From: Leptidea sinapis
Lineage: Eukaryota; Arthropoda; Insecta; Lepidoptera; Pieridae
Length of the DNA stretch: 64,000 bases
Assembly: GCF_905404315.1 (NCBI RefSeq)
Contig: NC_066309.1
Span: forward strand, 5,394,001-5,458,000
Reading direction: 5' to 3'
Shown here: positions 15,001 to 30,000 of the stretch, one piece after another
How the letters are laid out: every line of letters starts with the position of its first letter
Position numbering within the stretch: position 1 is the first letter of the stretch
Notes under the pieces: generated by a model
Seen by the model: only the letters and a program-made list of their open reading frames with translations
Told to the model about the DNA's origin: nothing
Databases searched by the model: none
Program-made: the position numbers and the translations under genes

Positions 15001-18000
15001 GCCACAACCTGAGAATTGAACAAAGCATACAAGATTTTATGACGATACGTCACTCGAACGGTAAGCTCAGTTGGCAGAGCACTCGCACGGAACGCGAGAG
15101 GTCGTGGGTTCGAATCCCGCATCGTTCATAAAATTTTGTTTTTCAAATTTTATTTGTGTATTAATCCTAGAAGTGAGGGTTATCACTTCAAAAACATAAC
15201 ATACTGTTGAAATTGTACTGCCACTCAGAATTGTTTTTTTTTTCAAAATTAGGGATCCGTAATAAAATTGCTATTTTGTAACACAAGGTGTAAAATCGAA
15301 AACCTATTTTTGTGTGCGCTGCAAAAACTATTGACAATAGAACAAAATGATGTACAGGCTATAATATAGGCAATATTTTATTACTTATAAAACTATCGCG
15401 TGAATTATACTTTATATGGCAAAACAACGTTTGCCGAGTCAGCTATACATTGCTGCCATCTAATAGGAACGTCATTTATGCCTTTGCGATAGAACTGTGG
15501 TGATATAGATTCGACAAACTATGTGAAAGCATTTTGTACTGCCTCCTGAGAAGAAAACTTTTTATCACGTAGAAAATTGTCCAAATCACGAAAAAAATAG
15601 TAGTCCGTTGGAGTGAGGTCTGGCGAATACGGAGTGTGATGAATGGTTTCTAATTGCAGTTAATGTAGAGTTAAAACGGTTTCTTGTGCTGTATGAGGTC
15701 TCGCGTTATCATGGAGAAATAATGGTGAAGATAGATTCATGAGTCAGGGCTGTTTTACTGCTAGTTTTGCCATCATTGTTCGGAGTTCGGCACAGTAGAC
15801 ATCTGCCGTTATTGCTTGACCAGATCGGAGAAAGCTATAGTGAATAACACCATGCTGAGACCATTACATTACCTTTTTATTGTTAAGCTTTGCTTTAGAA
15901 CACTGTTGCGGCATTTGGCTTGGGGTCATTGCATTTTTCGCTTACGGTTTTCTTAAAGAATCCACTTTTCATCGCACGTCACAATTCGATCCAATATTCC
16001 CTCAGTTCTGTATCGATTCAACAAGGCAACACAAGTTTCTACACGCTTTTTTTATGGAATAGGAGGACAAACGAGCGTACGGGTCACCTGTTGTTAAGTG
16101 ATCATCGCCCCCCACAATCTCTTGCAACACCAGAGGAATCACAGAAGCGTTGCCGGCCTTTAAGGAAGCTGTACGTGCTTATTTTGGAGTTACCTATGCC
16201 GTATCGTCCCGGAAACACCGCACAAGGAAGCTCATTCCACAGCTTTGTAGTACGTGGAAAAAAGCTCCTTGAAAACCACACTGTGAAGGACCGCCACACA
16301 TACAGAATATGGTGGGGATGATATCCTAACGGCGGAGGGATTCAGGTTAAACAGCTCTTCGGAACACTCCCCTTGATGAATGCGGTAGAAGACACATAAT
16401 GAAGCGACATCTCTACGCAACGCCAAGTGATCCAGTTTGACGTTAGTAAAGTATGAGCAAATTACGCTAGGTTAGCGCGGTTATTGCGATATAGCTAAGA
16501 TTTTCGGGTTTTTCAAGAATCTTCAGCGGCACTATAACGGGCAGGGCGTATTTACTGTCTGTCTCACTTTTCCTCCATATTGATGTCTACTGTAAGTTGT
16601 AACCTACTCACTAAAAAATAAACACAAAACACACATTTCATTTTTATTTATTACTAGCTGACCCGACAGACGTTGTTCTGTATATAATAAATAAAATAAT
16701 GTTTTTATACGAATTTGTCAATAATATATCATAACATCAAAAATTACTTCGTAAAATATGCACCCTGCTGTCGCAATGAAATTGTTTCACAGCAGAACTG
16801 TCAAACCGTGCGTCAATAAATTCTCTCATAGAAATTATGTATGGACACATCAAAGGAAAAACAAATTTGTTGTTTTTATTTAATTTAGCAGCATTTTCCT
16901 ATTTATAATGCATAAACCTTCTCTGGACTTCCACAAATAATTCAAGGCCAAAATTAGCCAAATCGGTCCAGCCGTTCTCGAGTTTTAGCGAGACTAACGA
17001 ACAGCAATTCATTTTAATATATATGGATTAATTGTTTCATTTGTCATTGTCATTTGTCGAGGAACCACTGACCCCGAAGACACAGTTTTAACTAGTTTCG
17101 GGATCATAGGTCCACCCCTTTTAATATCACTGCGAAACAGTTTTTCAATGTTATTATTATTACAATTAACGATAAAAAATTATTATAATAGCATAATACA
17201 CATATCATATAAGATTTTTTATTATAATCTCGTCAATTTCTAGAAGAACCATAAACAAATAAAAATCAGAAGTTGAATATTTTAGATTTCACACATATTC
17301 TGCGCTCATCTATATTTATGTTGAGTTATGTATGAGGTGAAAACGAATGCGTCATAGTCGTGCATCATGTGACTAACTGACTCAGACGTAAAGTTCACGC
17401 TTTACCACATTAGAATTAGATTAATTAATTAGATTGTATAAAAATACGCAATTATTTTTATACTTTTTAGTGCACATTTATACCTATTGTTTTGGAATAG
17501 TGTTTTTGACGCGTCGGTTGTTTTTTTGTTAATTTTTTTTTATTTGTTAAAATGTTGCTCGATAATTGTAAAAAAAAATCTCACTCGTAAACAAAAACCG
17601 CGTGCTACTCACAATTTTTGTTGCTCTAAACGAATACGACGAAAATTTTCGTAAGATTTGTGCTACAGTCTTAGTTATTGTACCCCTGTTCTTTTGATAT
17701 GATGGCAAAATATTGGTACAGGTACTTTAATGCACCATGCATTGATGTCGTGAATATCATTCGCCTTGTTCCAGGGACGTGATCCGTCACTGCGTGGAAC
17801 ATTCCAGTCAGCTCCAGTCTCTGTTGTGTCGACTTCGGTTGGCGACCCTCACGGCTGGCTCGGGCACTAAGTTCGTGTCCACGTTATGCAAGGCGACCAG
17901 TGATGCCGCGAAGTGGTAAGTTTCTTTTATATTATTTATTTATTTAGGGACAATCAACAGGTTACAATTAATCGTTATTAAATTTAACAAAATGTGGTAC

Positions 18001-21000
18001 ATATTATTAGTGTAGAGATACTAGTTAGAAGCAGAAAAAACGAAACAGAAGGGGGACAAGATATTATAAGATCCAACAAGCTGTAACAGTTACCAGTGGG
18101 AGGTTCCTTTACACAGGAAGCCGGCTAGATTGTGGGTACCACATTGGCGCCTATTTCTGCCGTGAAGCAGTAATGTGTAAGCATTACTGTGTTTCGGTCT
18201 GAAGGGCGCCGAAGCTAGTGAAATTACTGGGCAAATGAGGCTTAACATCTTATGTCTCAAGGTCACGAGCGCAATTGTAGTGCCACTCAGAATAATTGGG
18301 TTTTTTGAGAATCCTGACCGGCACTGCATAGTAATGGGCATGGCGTATCAATTACCATCAGCTGAACGTCCTGCTCGTCTCGTCCCGTATTATCATAAAA
18401 ATAAAAAAACAGTCCAATAGCTGGTTCTAGTGCTATGAGTGTGGCATATATTTTAGTAAGACGTCCACCTTATGGACAGTGATACGCTCTGCCCATTATA
18501 AATTAGCGACTTACAGCAACACTGCGATTGCGCTCGTAACTTAGTGTCCTAAATGTTACGTCTCATCAGCCAGTAGGTAATTTCACCCAGTTGCTAGGTA
18601 GATGTATATGGGTGCTACAGCGGCATTTTCTTACCCCATTAAGGCAGTACGCTGTAGTACCCATCTACCCAGCATCTCGTGAATAGGAACTCCGCACTGG
18701 TTTATGCAGACTTTTGTTCGCAGTTTTGTATTCTCCAATTTGAGGGTAGTTTTTAAACTTTAGCAGACTCTCTTTAATTTGATACTTCTTATAATGTTTA
18801 GTTATCCTCCATGTACAGACATCCCATGAACTGGTTCGGAATATGAACGACGTGTTGGCCAGATCTCCTCGACTAACACAACATATACTGTCCTACTGCT
18901 CCTAAAGTTTATAAATAAGGGTTATGTGTGATTGTCCGCAGGTTGTCAGACCTCATGTTCGGGAGCCACGTTCAGCCGATGTGGCTTCGCATGGTGTCAA
19001 GTGAGCCTTACCGTGACGGACTCGCCGAAACCCTGCTGGCAGACATGTGCTCAGTCATCCACGTCGGAGACGCAAAGACTACTAACTTGTAAGTTTCTTT
19101 TTTTATGACAATTAAGGAGCATGACTTTCAGCGGATAGTAATTAATACGCCCTGCCTATTACAATGCAGCGGCATTAGAAGTGCGGTCGTTATCTTGAGA
19201 TATAAGATGTTAAGTCTCATTTGCCCAGTAATTTCAGCGCCCTTCAGACCTTAACACAAGAATGCTTACACATTACTGTTTCGTGGCATAAAAAGGCGCC
19301 ATTGTGGCACCCATAACCTAGCCGGTATCCATTATTAATTAATTAATTCTTTTCACGTTCTCAGTACATTAAAACCTTTTTATGTATGCATATGCGATTC
19401 TTCGTTTTCAGAGGACTGGCCGCACCCTAACTGAGTTATACCCGGCCTAAGCCGAACTCTGTCTCTATATCTTTAGCCTATCATTTGCGTATTTACTTGT
19501 TATTCTGATTTTCATCGAGATCTAACCGTTTTTCAGTTATAGATAATATGCAGAGTTTAAAAACTATAATTTATCTAAATTTAAAAATACAGACATAATC
19601 TAGAAATTATATCGTAAAGCGTCGACGATGTATTTTTATTTTCTAATAAAGCTATAGGTAAAATATTTTGAATAAAAATATTTGAATTAGTGATACCCTC
19701 TATTTCTAAAGTCAGAAGTGGGATGACTTTAACATTGTCTATATTATACATTATATAAGAATAAGGATTGACACCTTTAAACTTATATCTTTTAATATCA
19801 TAGTTTCGCATTAATTCTATTGAGAAAGCTTTCATTACCTCCATAAACTCGTAATACCTTTAACTATCGTAACATACTTACAGTCTTTGAATTTGTTGTT
19901 GAATAATTGTCTAAACACAAATTCGTGTGTTTGTTAATGTTATATGTAAATTCTAATCTGCTTACAATTTCGACGAATATATGACAGCAGTTATAAATGT
20001 TTCTCCGACCGCTTTATCACCATTAGTGTCAAAAAAATTTTTCACGGCTATCATTGCTGTTTTATCGCGCCGTTGAGTGTATAAGATGTTATTAATTATC
20101 CTCTATATTTAAATATATTACAGCGGACACAATAACGCGTAGCGCGTGATTTACCTCGCGTGATTTTTGTTTTTGTTAAACACACATATTTTTATACAGT
20201 GTTGAATTGTACAAGTAAATTGTATCATTTATTGAAAGAGAGAATCAACCATTCATGCGAGAAGCTAAGCGTCAGACCTAAGGAGAACAAGCAAGCAATA
20301 AAACTTATTGAATAGCAAATTTTGATAGCCAATATGATGTATTTACTTGAAATATCTTAATGGCGCACGCTGTATCGATAAATTCAAAGTTTAATGTTTA
20401 ACATGAATTATAAAAAAGTGCGTATGGTTCCGAACTCAACTTTTTGAACCGTTTTTTGCCCATTTTTTATAATGTGCTGCCTTTCGGTATGTAATCCCAT
20501 AAATTGAAGTTAATTTATAAGCTGTAGGTATTTATGACGGTTTTACGGTTTGGAGGGCGCCATAGCTAGCTAATACTCGCGTCATACATATGACAATCTC
20601 TTGTTCAACTATGATCGCCTGGTACCAAAACACTGCATAGTGCTTTCTATCTCATTTTCACCCACGTCAAATCTTATGAATTTATGTGTCTGTCTCTTTT
20701 TACTGTCGCGCTTTTTCGTTTCATCGACTTTAAAATCACAACGATGCTAAAGTAGCTTTCACTTCAAAAATAGCATTCAAATGAGTATAAGAATATTCAA
20801 TAACAATAGTACCAAGTATCTTTATCATTCAAATAATATATAAGCCTTAGATGTTAATTTATTTCTTATGATCCATTTAATATACACAAGTATAATTATT
20901 TATTATACAAAAGTTATCCTACAATTTTGACGAGACATAAATGTACAATTCCTACTCATTTATGGTATGATATCATAGAATGGACATTCTAAACGCTCAC

Positions 21001-24000
21001 ACGTTGGATATTATGTAACTAGAATACCACTGTGCCAGAGTTTTTTATATGACTTCTAAAAATGTGAAACGTTTTCACAGGTGATGCGATGTATCGTACG
21101 ATGTTATTTATACAAATACAATGTTTTCACAGTGACATCACAGTAATACCGATTAATGCCATCTCATGATTACAATTGTATGCAGCGATAGCACTATCGG
21201 AGATACTCTGTTGTCATATCGCGTTGTCAATAAACAATAACGGCCTTACAAATAAACTTGGTATAATGTTATAACTGATGATAAACAAAGAAAGTGCAAA
21301 ATGTTTATAATATCGTTGACAACACTGTCAATACAATGATAATTTTGAAGTTTTCCTAATGGCAAGCTGCCTTGCAAATAAACGCGGGAAACGTTATACG
21401 TCCGAACAAACCATTCGTAAGCAAAATGTCTATTTGTTAACATTTTACATATTCTTGGTTTATGTACCGTTATTGTACCGTGGTACTAAAACACGTCGAT
21501 TTGTTTTTTCAGTAAAACGCGTGAACCTTTTTTTTTAAATAAAAATAAGGGACGAGACGAGCATAACGTTCAACTGATGGTATACTGCCCATTACAATGC
21601 AGTACCGCTCAGGATTCTTGATAAAACCCAAAAAAAATCTGAGCAGCACCACAATTGCGCTCGTCACCTTGAGACATAAGATGTTAAGTCTCATTTGCCC
21701 AGTAATTTCACTAGCTACGGCGCCCTTCAGTCCGAAACGCAGTAATGCTTATACATTACTGCTTCACGGCAGAAATAGGCGCCATTGTGGTACCCATAAT
21801 CTAGCCGGCATTCTGTACAAAAGAGGGCTATATTATTACACCGGGACACCACGGTGGCGCAACCAGTCGGGCCACCTTAAGCGACTTCCTTGCTTACACC
21901 ATGTATTGTAAATTAAGTATAAGCATTAAAACAGAACATTGCCAAAAATATATTCAAATATTTTTATACAAAATATGATATGATATTACTTATTGAAAGT
22001 GTTCCCCAGACTTGAAAAGAACGGGCGCAAGAAACTGAGCAGGTTTCTTTTTAATTCATAAAAATATGTTTACAATGTTATATCGTGCAATAAAACTTAT
22101 TTTTTAAGAAAGTCGGTTGAGCGACTTAAAAGATAGGCCAGCTGAGGTTGTATCCTTCGGCTAGTTTCTCTTTCACGCTGATGTTCGGGTTTGAGGTGCT
22201 TAGCCGTGACCTCCACATGGCAAGACGTGTAGTTTCAGCGGACTGATTGAGAGGCTGCACTGAGTGTAAGAAGCTATTCCTGGAGCCTAGCTTAGGGCGG
22301 GCCGGTTTATGATTGAATAGTGGGTGCTGTCTGTTCTGTGTCTGTTTTGTTCTATGTACCGAGCTGGAGACCGCTCTTCGCACCTCAGGGGGGCTATTCC
22401 TGCTGCCTGGTACAGTTTTTTGGTAGTTGTTGGCTTCGTCGATTAGGTTTGTATGTGCCGACCGTTCCCATGCAGGGGAAGGCATATTCGGCCGCGGAGC
22501 CTTAGCTTCTTAGGAAGTCGCAGTCAGCTTTCTCAGTAAGTTGTTGCGTGTGCAGACCTTCTGCTGAGTGTTCATGCAGTGCTATACTTGAATGTCGTAA
22601 TACATAATAACCAACAATTTCACAGTATCTTATATACGTTGGTAGTCTTGTCATAAATTATGTTAAGCGTGACAAGCGCAATTGTAGTGTCGCTCAGAGT
22701 TTTTGGGTTTTTCAAGAAACCTTAGGGTCATTGTAATGGGCAGGGTGTATCAATGGGCTGAACATCTATCTCGTCTCGTCCCTTACTGTCATAAAAAAAA
22801 TACTAAATCTAAACAATATGTTATGTTTTCAAAGTGATAACCCTCACTTCTAGGATTAGTACACAAATAAAATTTTATGAACGATGGTTGAGAGTGGAAC
22901 AAAGCAAACAGAATTTTATAGCGAGGCGGTACTCGAACGGTTAGCTCAGTTGGTTGGAGCACCGGCACGGAACGCCGGAGGTCGTTCGAGTCCCGCATCG
23001 TTCATAAAATTTTGTTTTTCAAATTTTATTTGTGAAAATACTAAATGTCAGTCTATACAAAGTACAAATGTCAAATACTCTAATGTAACAATGTTTAAAT
23101 AAATAGAAAGACGGAAGACGTTCACTGCTGGACAAAGATCTCCACAAAAAACTATGAGCTGAGTACAAGATGGGCTGCAACAGTTTATGAGTTTATGTTT
23201 AGCAGAAATAAATAACTATTAATAGCGATCTTAAAACTAGCTTTAGGTAATGTTATATTACAAAATATAAAGCGAGAGAAAATATATTTTTGGACAAATA
23301 GACGTGAATTATTATAGTGCGGGCGGGCATATTAAGGTTTTTTTTAATGATTTTATATATATTTTTTAATGAAAATAAGGGACGAGACGAGCAGGAAGTT
23401 CAGCTAATGATAATTGATACGTCCTGCCCATTACAATGCAGTGTTGCTCAAGATTATTGAAAAAAAAAACAAAAATTCTGAGCGGCACTACAAGTGCAGC
23501 ACAGGACCGATCGTTGGTCCTGTGCTGCCGTCATCCTAAAAAAATTATTGAATAAAATCCATAAACTGTTTACAATGTTGTAAAACATTGCAAATAAAAT
23601 TCTGGATCGAAGCCAGAATTTTTCTCGATCGATTAGCACTCTACGTAAAACGCTCGTTTCATTGGCCCGTAACTTTCGTCCGATAATTACACGGCTGTGT
23701 GAATGGAACAATGTCGTGGGTGCTATTAATAGTGTCCGTATTTTGGGAGTATTTGCGTGTCTCACGACGGTCATGCTCACGTGATACGAGTCTTAGCTGA
23801 TAACAAGATCGTATTTATTGTGTAACTTTTACGCAATGATGAGGTAACATCTAGAATGATTGAAACTGCTATCATTTGGAAATCTAGTTCCATTGACCAG
23901 TGGGAGCCTTCTTTGCACCGGATGCCGGCTATATTATGTGTACCACAACGGCACCTATTTCTGCCGTGAAGCAGTAATGTGTAAGCGTTACTGTGTTTCG

Positions 24001-27000
24001 GTCTGAAGGGCGCCGTAGCTAGTGAAATTACTGGGCAAATGAAACTTGACATCTTATGTCTCAAGGTGAGCTCAGAATTTTTGTTTTTTTTTTTTTCAAT
24101 AATCTTGAGCAACACTGCATTGTAATGGGCAGGACGTATCAATTATCATTAGCTGAACTTCCTGCTCGTCTCGTCCCTTATTTTCATTAAAAATATATAT
24201 ATAAAATCATTAAAAAAAACCGTAATATGCCCGCCCGCACTATAATAATTCACGTCTATTTGTCCAAAAATATATTTTCTCTCGCTTTATATTTTGTAAT
24301 ATAACATTACCTAAAGCTAGTTTTATGATCGCTATTAATAGTTATTTATTTCTGCTAAACATAAACTCATAAACTGTTGCAGCCCATCTTGTACTCAGCT
24401 CATAGTTTTTTGTTGTAATTCAGTTGTCACTAAAATTTCATCACATAATCTTAGTAGAAGAATAACTGTATGTGCTGGGTTCGACTGGGCATTACGGACA
24501 AATAATTCTTCCGCAAAATAGCTTTCCATTTATATGTTCTGGAAGAGAGTGCCTTTGTTATTTTCTGCTCGTTCTATTGTCTATTATACAGTGTTTCCCA
24601 AAGTTATGGGACATGAAGGGAAAGTACCTTAAATATCGTAGGTAGGGTATTTTACTGAAAGAAGACTTTATGTTATTTTTAAAAGTTAGTAATGCTGCAT
24701 TCAATCATTTTCTGTCATTACATGTCCCATAACTTTGGGACACCCTGTATATCACAAACCTAGTTCACATGTTCACACGTTGCGGCCGTTCTTTTAAAAT
24801 CTGAGGCATATTTTTCGAACTACGTTCTTAACATGTCCCCCTTCTTTGTAGGCAATTATGGGTAATATTTAAATTTTACCGGGAAATTAACCTGTCTCTC
24901 GATGATTGCTGTAATATGATCGTTAACCGTTGCTCATACTGCAAGTTACTTCAATGGGGAAATTGATGGTAATGCTTAAATTTTTATCGATTGTCTAGCT
25001 GACTAATAAATAAAATACTGTTTTTTATGAACTTGTCAATAATATTTCATGACATCACGAATTATTTGGTAAAATATGCTTCCCGTTGTTATAATCAAAT
25101 CAATAGAAAATATTTCCTTGCAAAACAAATATTGTAAATAAAAATAATTATGGGTCCCATATCGAAATAAAAACTATTCTATCTCTCAAGTTGGACTAAA
25201 CTGCACTCCATGAAGTTATCCCCATTAAAATCCGTTCATTAGTTTAGGGAGTTCACTGGAAACAAACACCAGGACACTGGATTTATATAATATATTAAGA
25301 TATTGTGTATTCTGTTGTCTCGCCAACTCAATTGACGTACATAAATCATGGAAATAAAAGAAGCTCATCAACATGGTATGTTACTTTTGCGTAATGTGGA
25401 ACGTGTCATTACGTGATGCTCTTGGCAGTGCCTCTGGTAATTCAGAAATTATTTGAAACACTTATTGAGACATCATCATCAACATCAGCCAGAAGACGTC
25501 CACTGCTACAAAGGTCTCCCCTCCCCCAAAGATTTCCACGACGATCGGTCCTGCGCTGACCTCATCCAACGTGACTAACTTGAAATAATTATTTCATGCA
25601 GCGCTGGTTTTCAGCCATCCCCATCTCCCTACGGGATAGTGTTAGCTGGGATACATAGTAATGAGAGGGCAAACTTATAACTATTACAATGCATATAAAG
25701 AAATCGAAACTTTTTTTTAAATATATCAACCTCTGTGTTTACGAGTGTATTTGTGATCGTCAGTGTGTCAGTTTAAATGTAATATAAATTGAGTTGCAAA
25801 TGTTATGGTTAAATTATGAAAAATATTTATTCAAGGGTAGTTCTTTCCATACGCAAGAATTGAAATTTTTTAATAAAGCCATTGTAGATTTTCCCTTAAA
25901 CCTTCAAACATGGTTAATGTATGGCATGGTAAAGTTTGTAAGACATTTTTTACTTTAAAATGCATATTAACAACTCTATATTTATTACATGTAACATTAT
26001 TATTGACTAGCTGACCCGGCAAACGTTGGTTTGCCATATAAAGTATAATTCACGCGATAGTTTTATAAGTAATAAAATATTGCCTATATTATAGCCTGTA
26101 CATCATTTTGTTCTATTGTCAATAGTTTTTGCAGCGCACGCAAAAATAGGTTTTCGATTTTACACCTTGTGTTACAAAATAGCAATTTTATTACGGATCC
26201 CTAATTTTGAAAAAAAAAACATAGCCTATAGCCTTCCTTGATAGATGGACTACCCAACACTGAAAGAATCATTCAAATCGGACCAGTAGTACCAGAGAAT
26301 AGCGCGTTAAAACAAACAAACAAACAAACTCTGCAGCTTTATAATATTAGTATAGATGATTCTTAGAGCTTTGGAACTATCACGAAATAATAACTAATTA
26401 TAGGTTTTTGTTTTCAGTTTTATCAGCACTCTCCTGACCCACGTTCTGACGTATCATCTGGGATGGGTCACTACCGTCAGTCCGTACGACTCTGTAGATT
26501 TATCAAAAGTACCAACAGAGAAAGACCAGCGTAAACCGTATAATGCACTGTGGGCCCAGTTGGCAGATTTATGTGGCAGCATTGGAAATCCGACGCGAAC
26601 AGCCAAGACCATCATATGTGGATCTAACAACACGCTGTTCGTGAAGAGACTGCTGACAGTGTTAACGTATTTTGTGCGATGTGGTGATGTCAAGAGGAAC
26701 AATTTTATTTATGAGGACTGCTTGCAAAATGAAGTTGTTTGTGTTAAACAAAGTGAAAATAAAAGTGTTGAAACTGTGTCTAGCTCAGAAAGTACAATCA
26801 AAAGCAAATCAACTGTAAATTTAAGTGTTGATGAGAACAACGTAAGTGATGCCTTTATGGATAGGTTAAACGTTCCATCCGTTGTTAAAGTATCAAGTAG
26901 TCCAATTAGTAGAATTAGTGGTGAAGCAAAAGGGCTGGGTCTCAAAAAAACAAGTACAGTCACAAACCTTGACCAAACGCTCTCTAAAACTAATTTTTCA

Positions 27001-30000
27001 GTTGACTCTAATGAAGGTGTTAGCAAATTGAGAAGAATCCCATCAAAAATGTTCTCTGTGAAGGATTTCGTTGATTCAAATGACGAATTATCTGCATCAG
27101 AATCGGAACTGGAGAATAAAGTCGTCTTTACACTCGGTGATGATGATAAGCTAGTGGGATTAAAGAATAAATCGAATGGTGGCAAAAGTGTTAAGAAGTC
27201 ATCGAAAGTGCAGCAAACTGATATAAAACCTCCAGAGAATGAGCTTGTAAAGTCAGATTGTGATAATTGCAATAAAGAAGATTCAAACGTGAGCCCAACT
27301 AAATGCTGTAGTCAAACACTTCAACATTCCAAACCCATTAAACATTCCGGTTTTAAATTCGAGTTCGATAAGTATCCGCAGATAGTAACAAATTACATGA
27401 AGAGTAAGAATTTAGAAATATTAGATAGGCATTACCTAGGCAAGCCGGGTAACCTTAAGTTAGATAATTTTCAATTTGATCCCACTGTCGTGCCACCGAT
27501 ACAAGAGGAGAGATGCGAGACTTGTTATAAATGCCAAATGATGGACCTTATGTTGCAAACGCCGACGAACGCTTCAGAAATGGAATACATGAATGATATG
27601 CCGCGGCAAGTAGAGCCCCAGTACGCAAAGGAGAGTATAGTCGAGGAGCCGCAGAAACATCGAGAACTTTCTCCGAAGACATTTGTTAGAAAAAGAAAAG
27701 ATAACACAGTTGTTGTCAATGTGAAGAAGAAAGCCGATAGCAAAGCTGAAAATCGTAACACTGATGGATTAGATAAATGTGAAGTGAAAAAAGTTATCGA
27801 GTTGCCATTTCCGAAGATATCGCTGACGCCCATGTTGCAAGAGAAGGCTGGATATGATTCGTCATTGATAGGCGGGATCTCGGATCACTATGTACCTGAT
27901 TTAATTTTACAAGGTTAGTCAAAGGCAAACACTTTTTATTCATAAAAACATTTGAATCGCCAATTACTTTTTTAAACTACCGCCGATTATAAAGTTCTAT
28001 CTTGTGAACACGAAAATTCCTCTTAAAGCGTATCGATACAATCAAAGGTCCCACACACACAATGATATCTGAAGTAAAGTCACACTGTAGTTTTCTGAGT
28101 TCGAAGAATGACACTAAGGAAAGAATAATCTATTGAGCGCACTTAGACTTCGCTGAGACTTTACTTACGTAAAACATAGCTTTAACCTTCCAGCCATCTA
28201 CTGTTTTGTATTAAATATACAGCCTTAAGGCTGGGGACCGAGTAGATAGCCTTGAGGAATCGAGCGGAGCTAGGATACCTCCCTCGCCATAGTTTTAATT
28301 CAGAATTTGGAGCACTTTAAATTTATTTCAAACATTATACAATTTTCTTTACAAAATTATGTCATGTTAAATAGTATTTTAGTGTACACTTAATAAATTT
28401 TCGTACAATTTTTATCTAGTATTAGTGATTTAGTGTTTTTTTTTCGGACTGTCGATGAAAATAAAAAAGGAAAGATTTTTCTTCTCAATTTCTGTAGATA
28501 TTTCATTATTTTTTTGTGAAAAATATAGGCTTTATATACGCCGTCAAGAAAGGGTTACAGTTATGTGCCATTTTGGCGATTTCTTTGGAAAGGGGCCTTA
28601 ATGGTATTGCGTTTTAACTTGCTATTAATGTTTGATGATAAATACTTATAATGAGGTGAATATAAAATAAACAGAAATATTTACACTTTCAATACTAATG
28701 TTACAGGGACCTTGTTAAGTCCAAAGTATTGGGAGGCTGACTTGAGAAGAGATTTAGACTTAACTTCGTATCTGAACAAAACATTGGATTCGCCAACGCA
28801 AGCGGTCGCCATAGTCGGTGATGTTAGTAACTGGTGAGTTTATCTTTCAATTACCTCATTATATATTTTTATTAAATGTTGCGAATTAATCATAAAGAAA
28901 ATATTATTGTTAGAAAAATCTTGCTTATAGTTTTGTATTTAGTATTTTATAGTGAAAATCCTACAAAAGGAAAAACGAGAAAGACGAAGAAGTGAAAGGC
29001 ACATAATCCTACTAATATTATAAATGTGAAAGTTTGTATGTCTGGATGTATGTTTGAACTTCTTTAACGCAAAATCTACTGAATAGATTTTGATTAAACT
29101 TTACAATAATATAGCTTACACACCAGAATAACAAATAGGTTATAATTTATAAAACTATAGTCTGAATTATACAAAATATAAAAGAAGTGTGATTGTTACT
29201 AATGAATACAAATAGCGCCATCTCTTATCAACTAGCAAGCAAAAGATCAATACAATTTATATGGCAAAACAACGTTTGCTGGGTCAGCTAGTATATTACA
29301 TGTTTTAATTATGTATTTTTGGAAAGTATGAGAGTGTTATTGAAAGCAGAGTGACTGCAGTAAACATGGTGAATGGAGCTTTGCACTCCTTTATGAGCAG
29401 GCAGAAGGTGTCTAATAAGGCTCGTTTGGCTGTGCATGAGGGGGTGTTGGTTCCAACACTCATGTACGGATGTGAAAGTTGGGTATGGCAGAAGAAACAT
29501 GAAAGCAGAATAAATGCAGTTGAGATGAGAGCGTTGAGAAGTATGAAAGGAGTTAAACTGAGTGACAGGATAAGAAATAGTGAGATAAGGAAACGTTGTG
29601 GTCTGAAAGAAGATTTTGTGACAAAAATTGAGAAATGTATGCTGAGATGGTTTTTACATGTCGAGAGAATGAATGAAGAACGATTGACGAAGAAAGTGTA
29701 TAGGGCCAGTGTGAATGAAAGTTGGAAGGGGTAGACCTAGGCGGACGTTTCAAGACCAAATCAGGGAAGTCTTGAAAGAAGGCCAGGTCAAGAGTACCCT
29801 AAACCGGAGAACATGTATGAAAGGAATAATGAAAGTGGACGAAGCGAAACAAGTATGTAAGGATCGTAGCAAGTGGAAAGAAGTGTTCTCTGCCTACCCC
29901 TACGGGAAAGAAGCGTGATTTTATGTATGTATGTATGTATGTTATTATGTATTTATATATCATAGTGTCCAATTACGAAACAAAAAAATTACAATTATGT

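Larger units (their letters stand above)
14748..15215. repeat. tRNA-like repeat units in head-to-head inverted order
   Basis: Two units carrying tRNA-like heads T2 (14777-14850, - strand) and T3 (15056-15128, + strand). The tail AAAATTTTGTTTTTCAAATT lies outward at each end. The unit body (TTGGGGTTGAGCAGGTTATC, ATGAAGCCACAACCTGAG) is shared with 43943-44275. Confidence 0.7.
23144..24413. repeat. Long inverted repeat, ~340-bp arms, 586-bp loop
   Basis: The left arm, 23144-23483, is mirrored by 24070-24413 with few differences. For example, GTGCGGGCGGGCATATTA on the left matches TAATATGCCCGCCCGCAC on the right. The arms contain unique sequence plus the 5' part of a family A repeat. Lies inside the FNIP intron 19089-26417, so it would be transcribed with the gene. 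Confidence 0.9.

Noticed and set aside
19581..19844. 87-codon open frame on the - strand as a possible gene
   Set aside because: No recognisable similarity, no splice context, AT-rich and inside an FNIP intron on the opposite strand; length is within chance for this composition.
26709..27272. 187-codon frame antisense to the large FNIP exon
   Set aside because: Shadow of the FNIP reading frame; Ser/Leu-rich because the sense strand is Glu/Lys/Ser-rich.
29923..29943. TATG microsatellite as an independent feature
   Set aside because: Best seen as the 3' tail of the adjacent RTE-like LINE.
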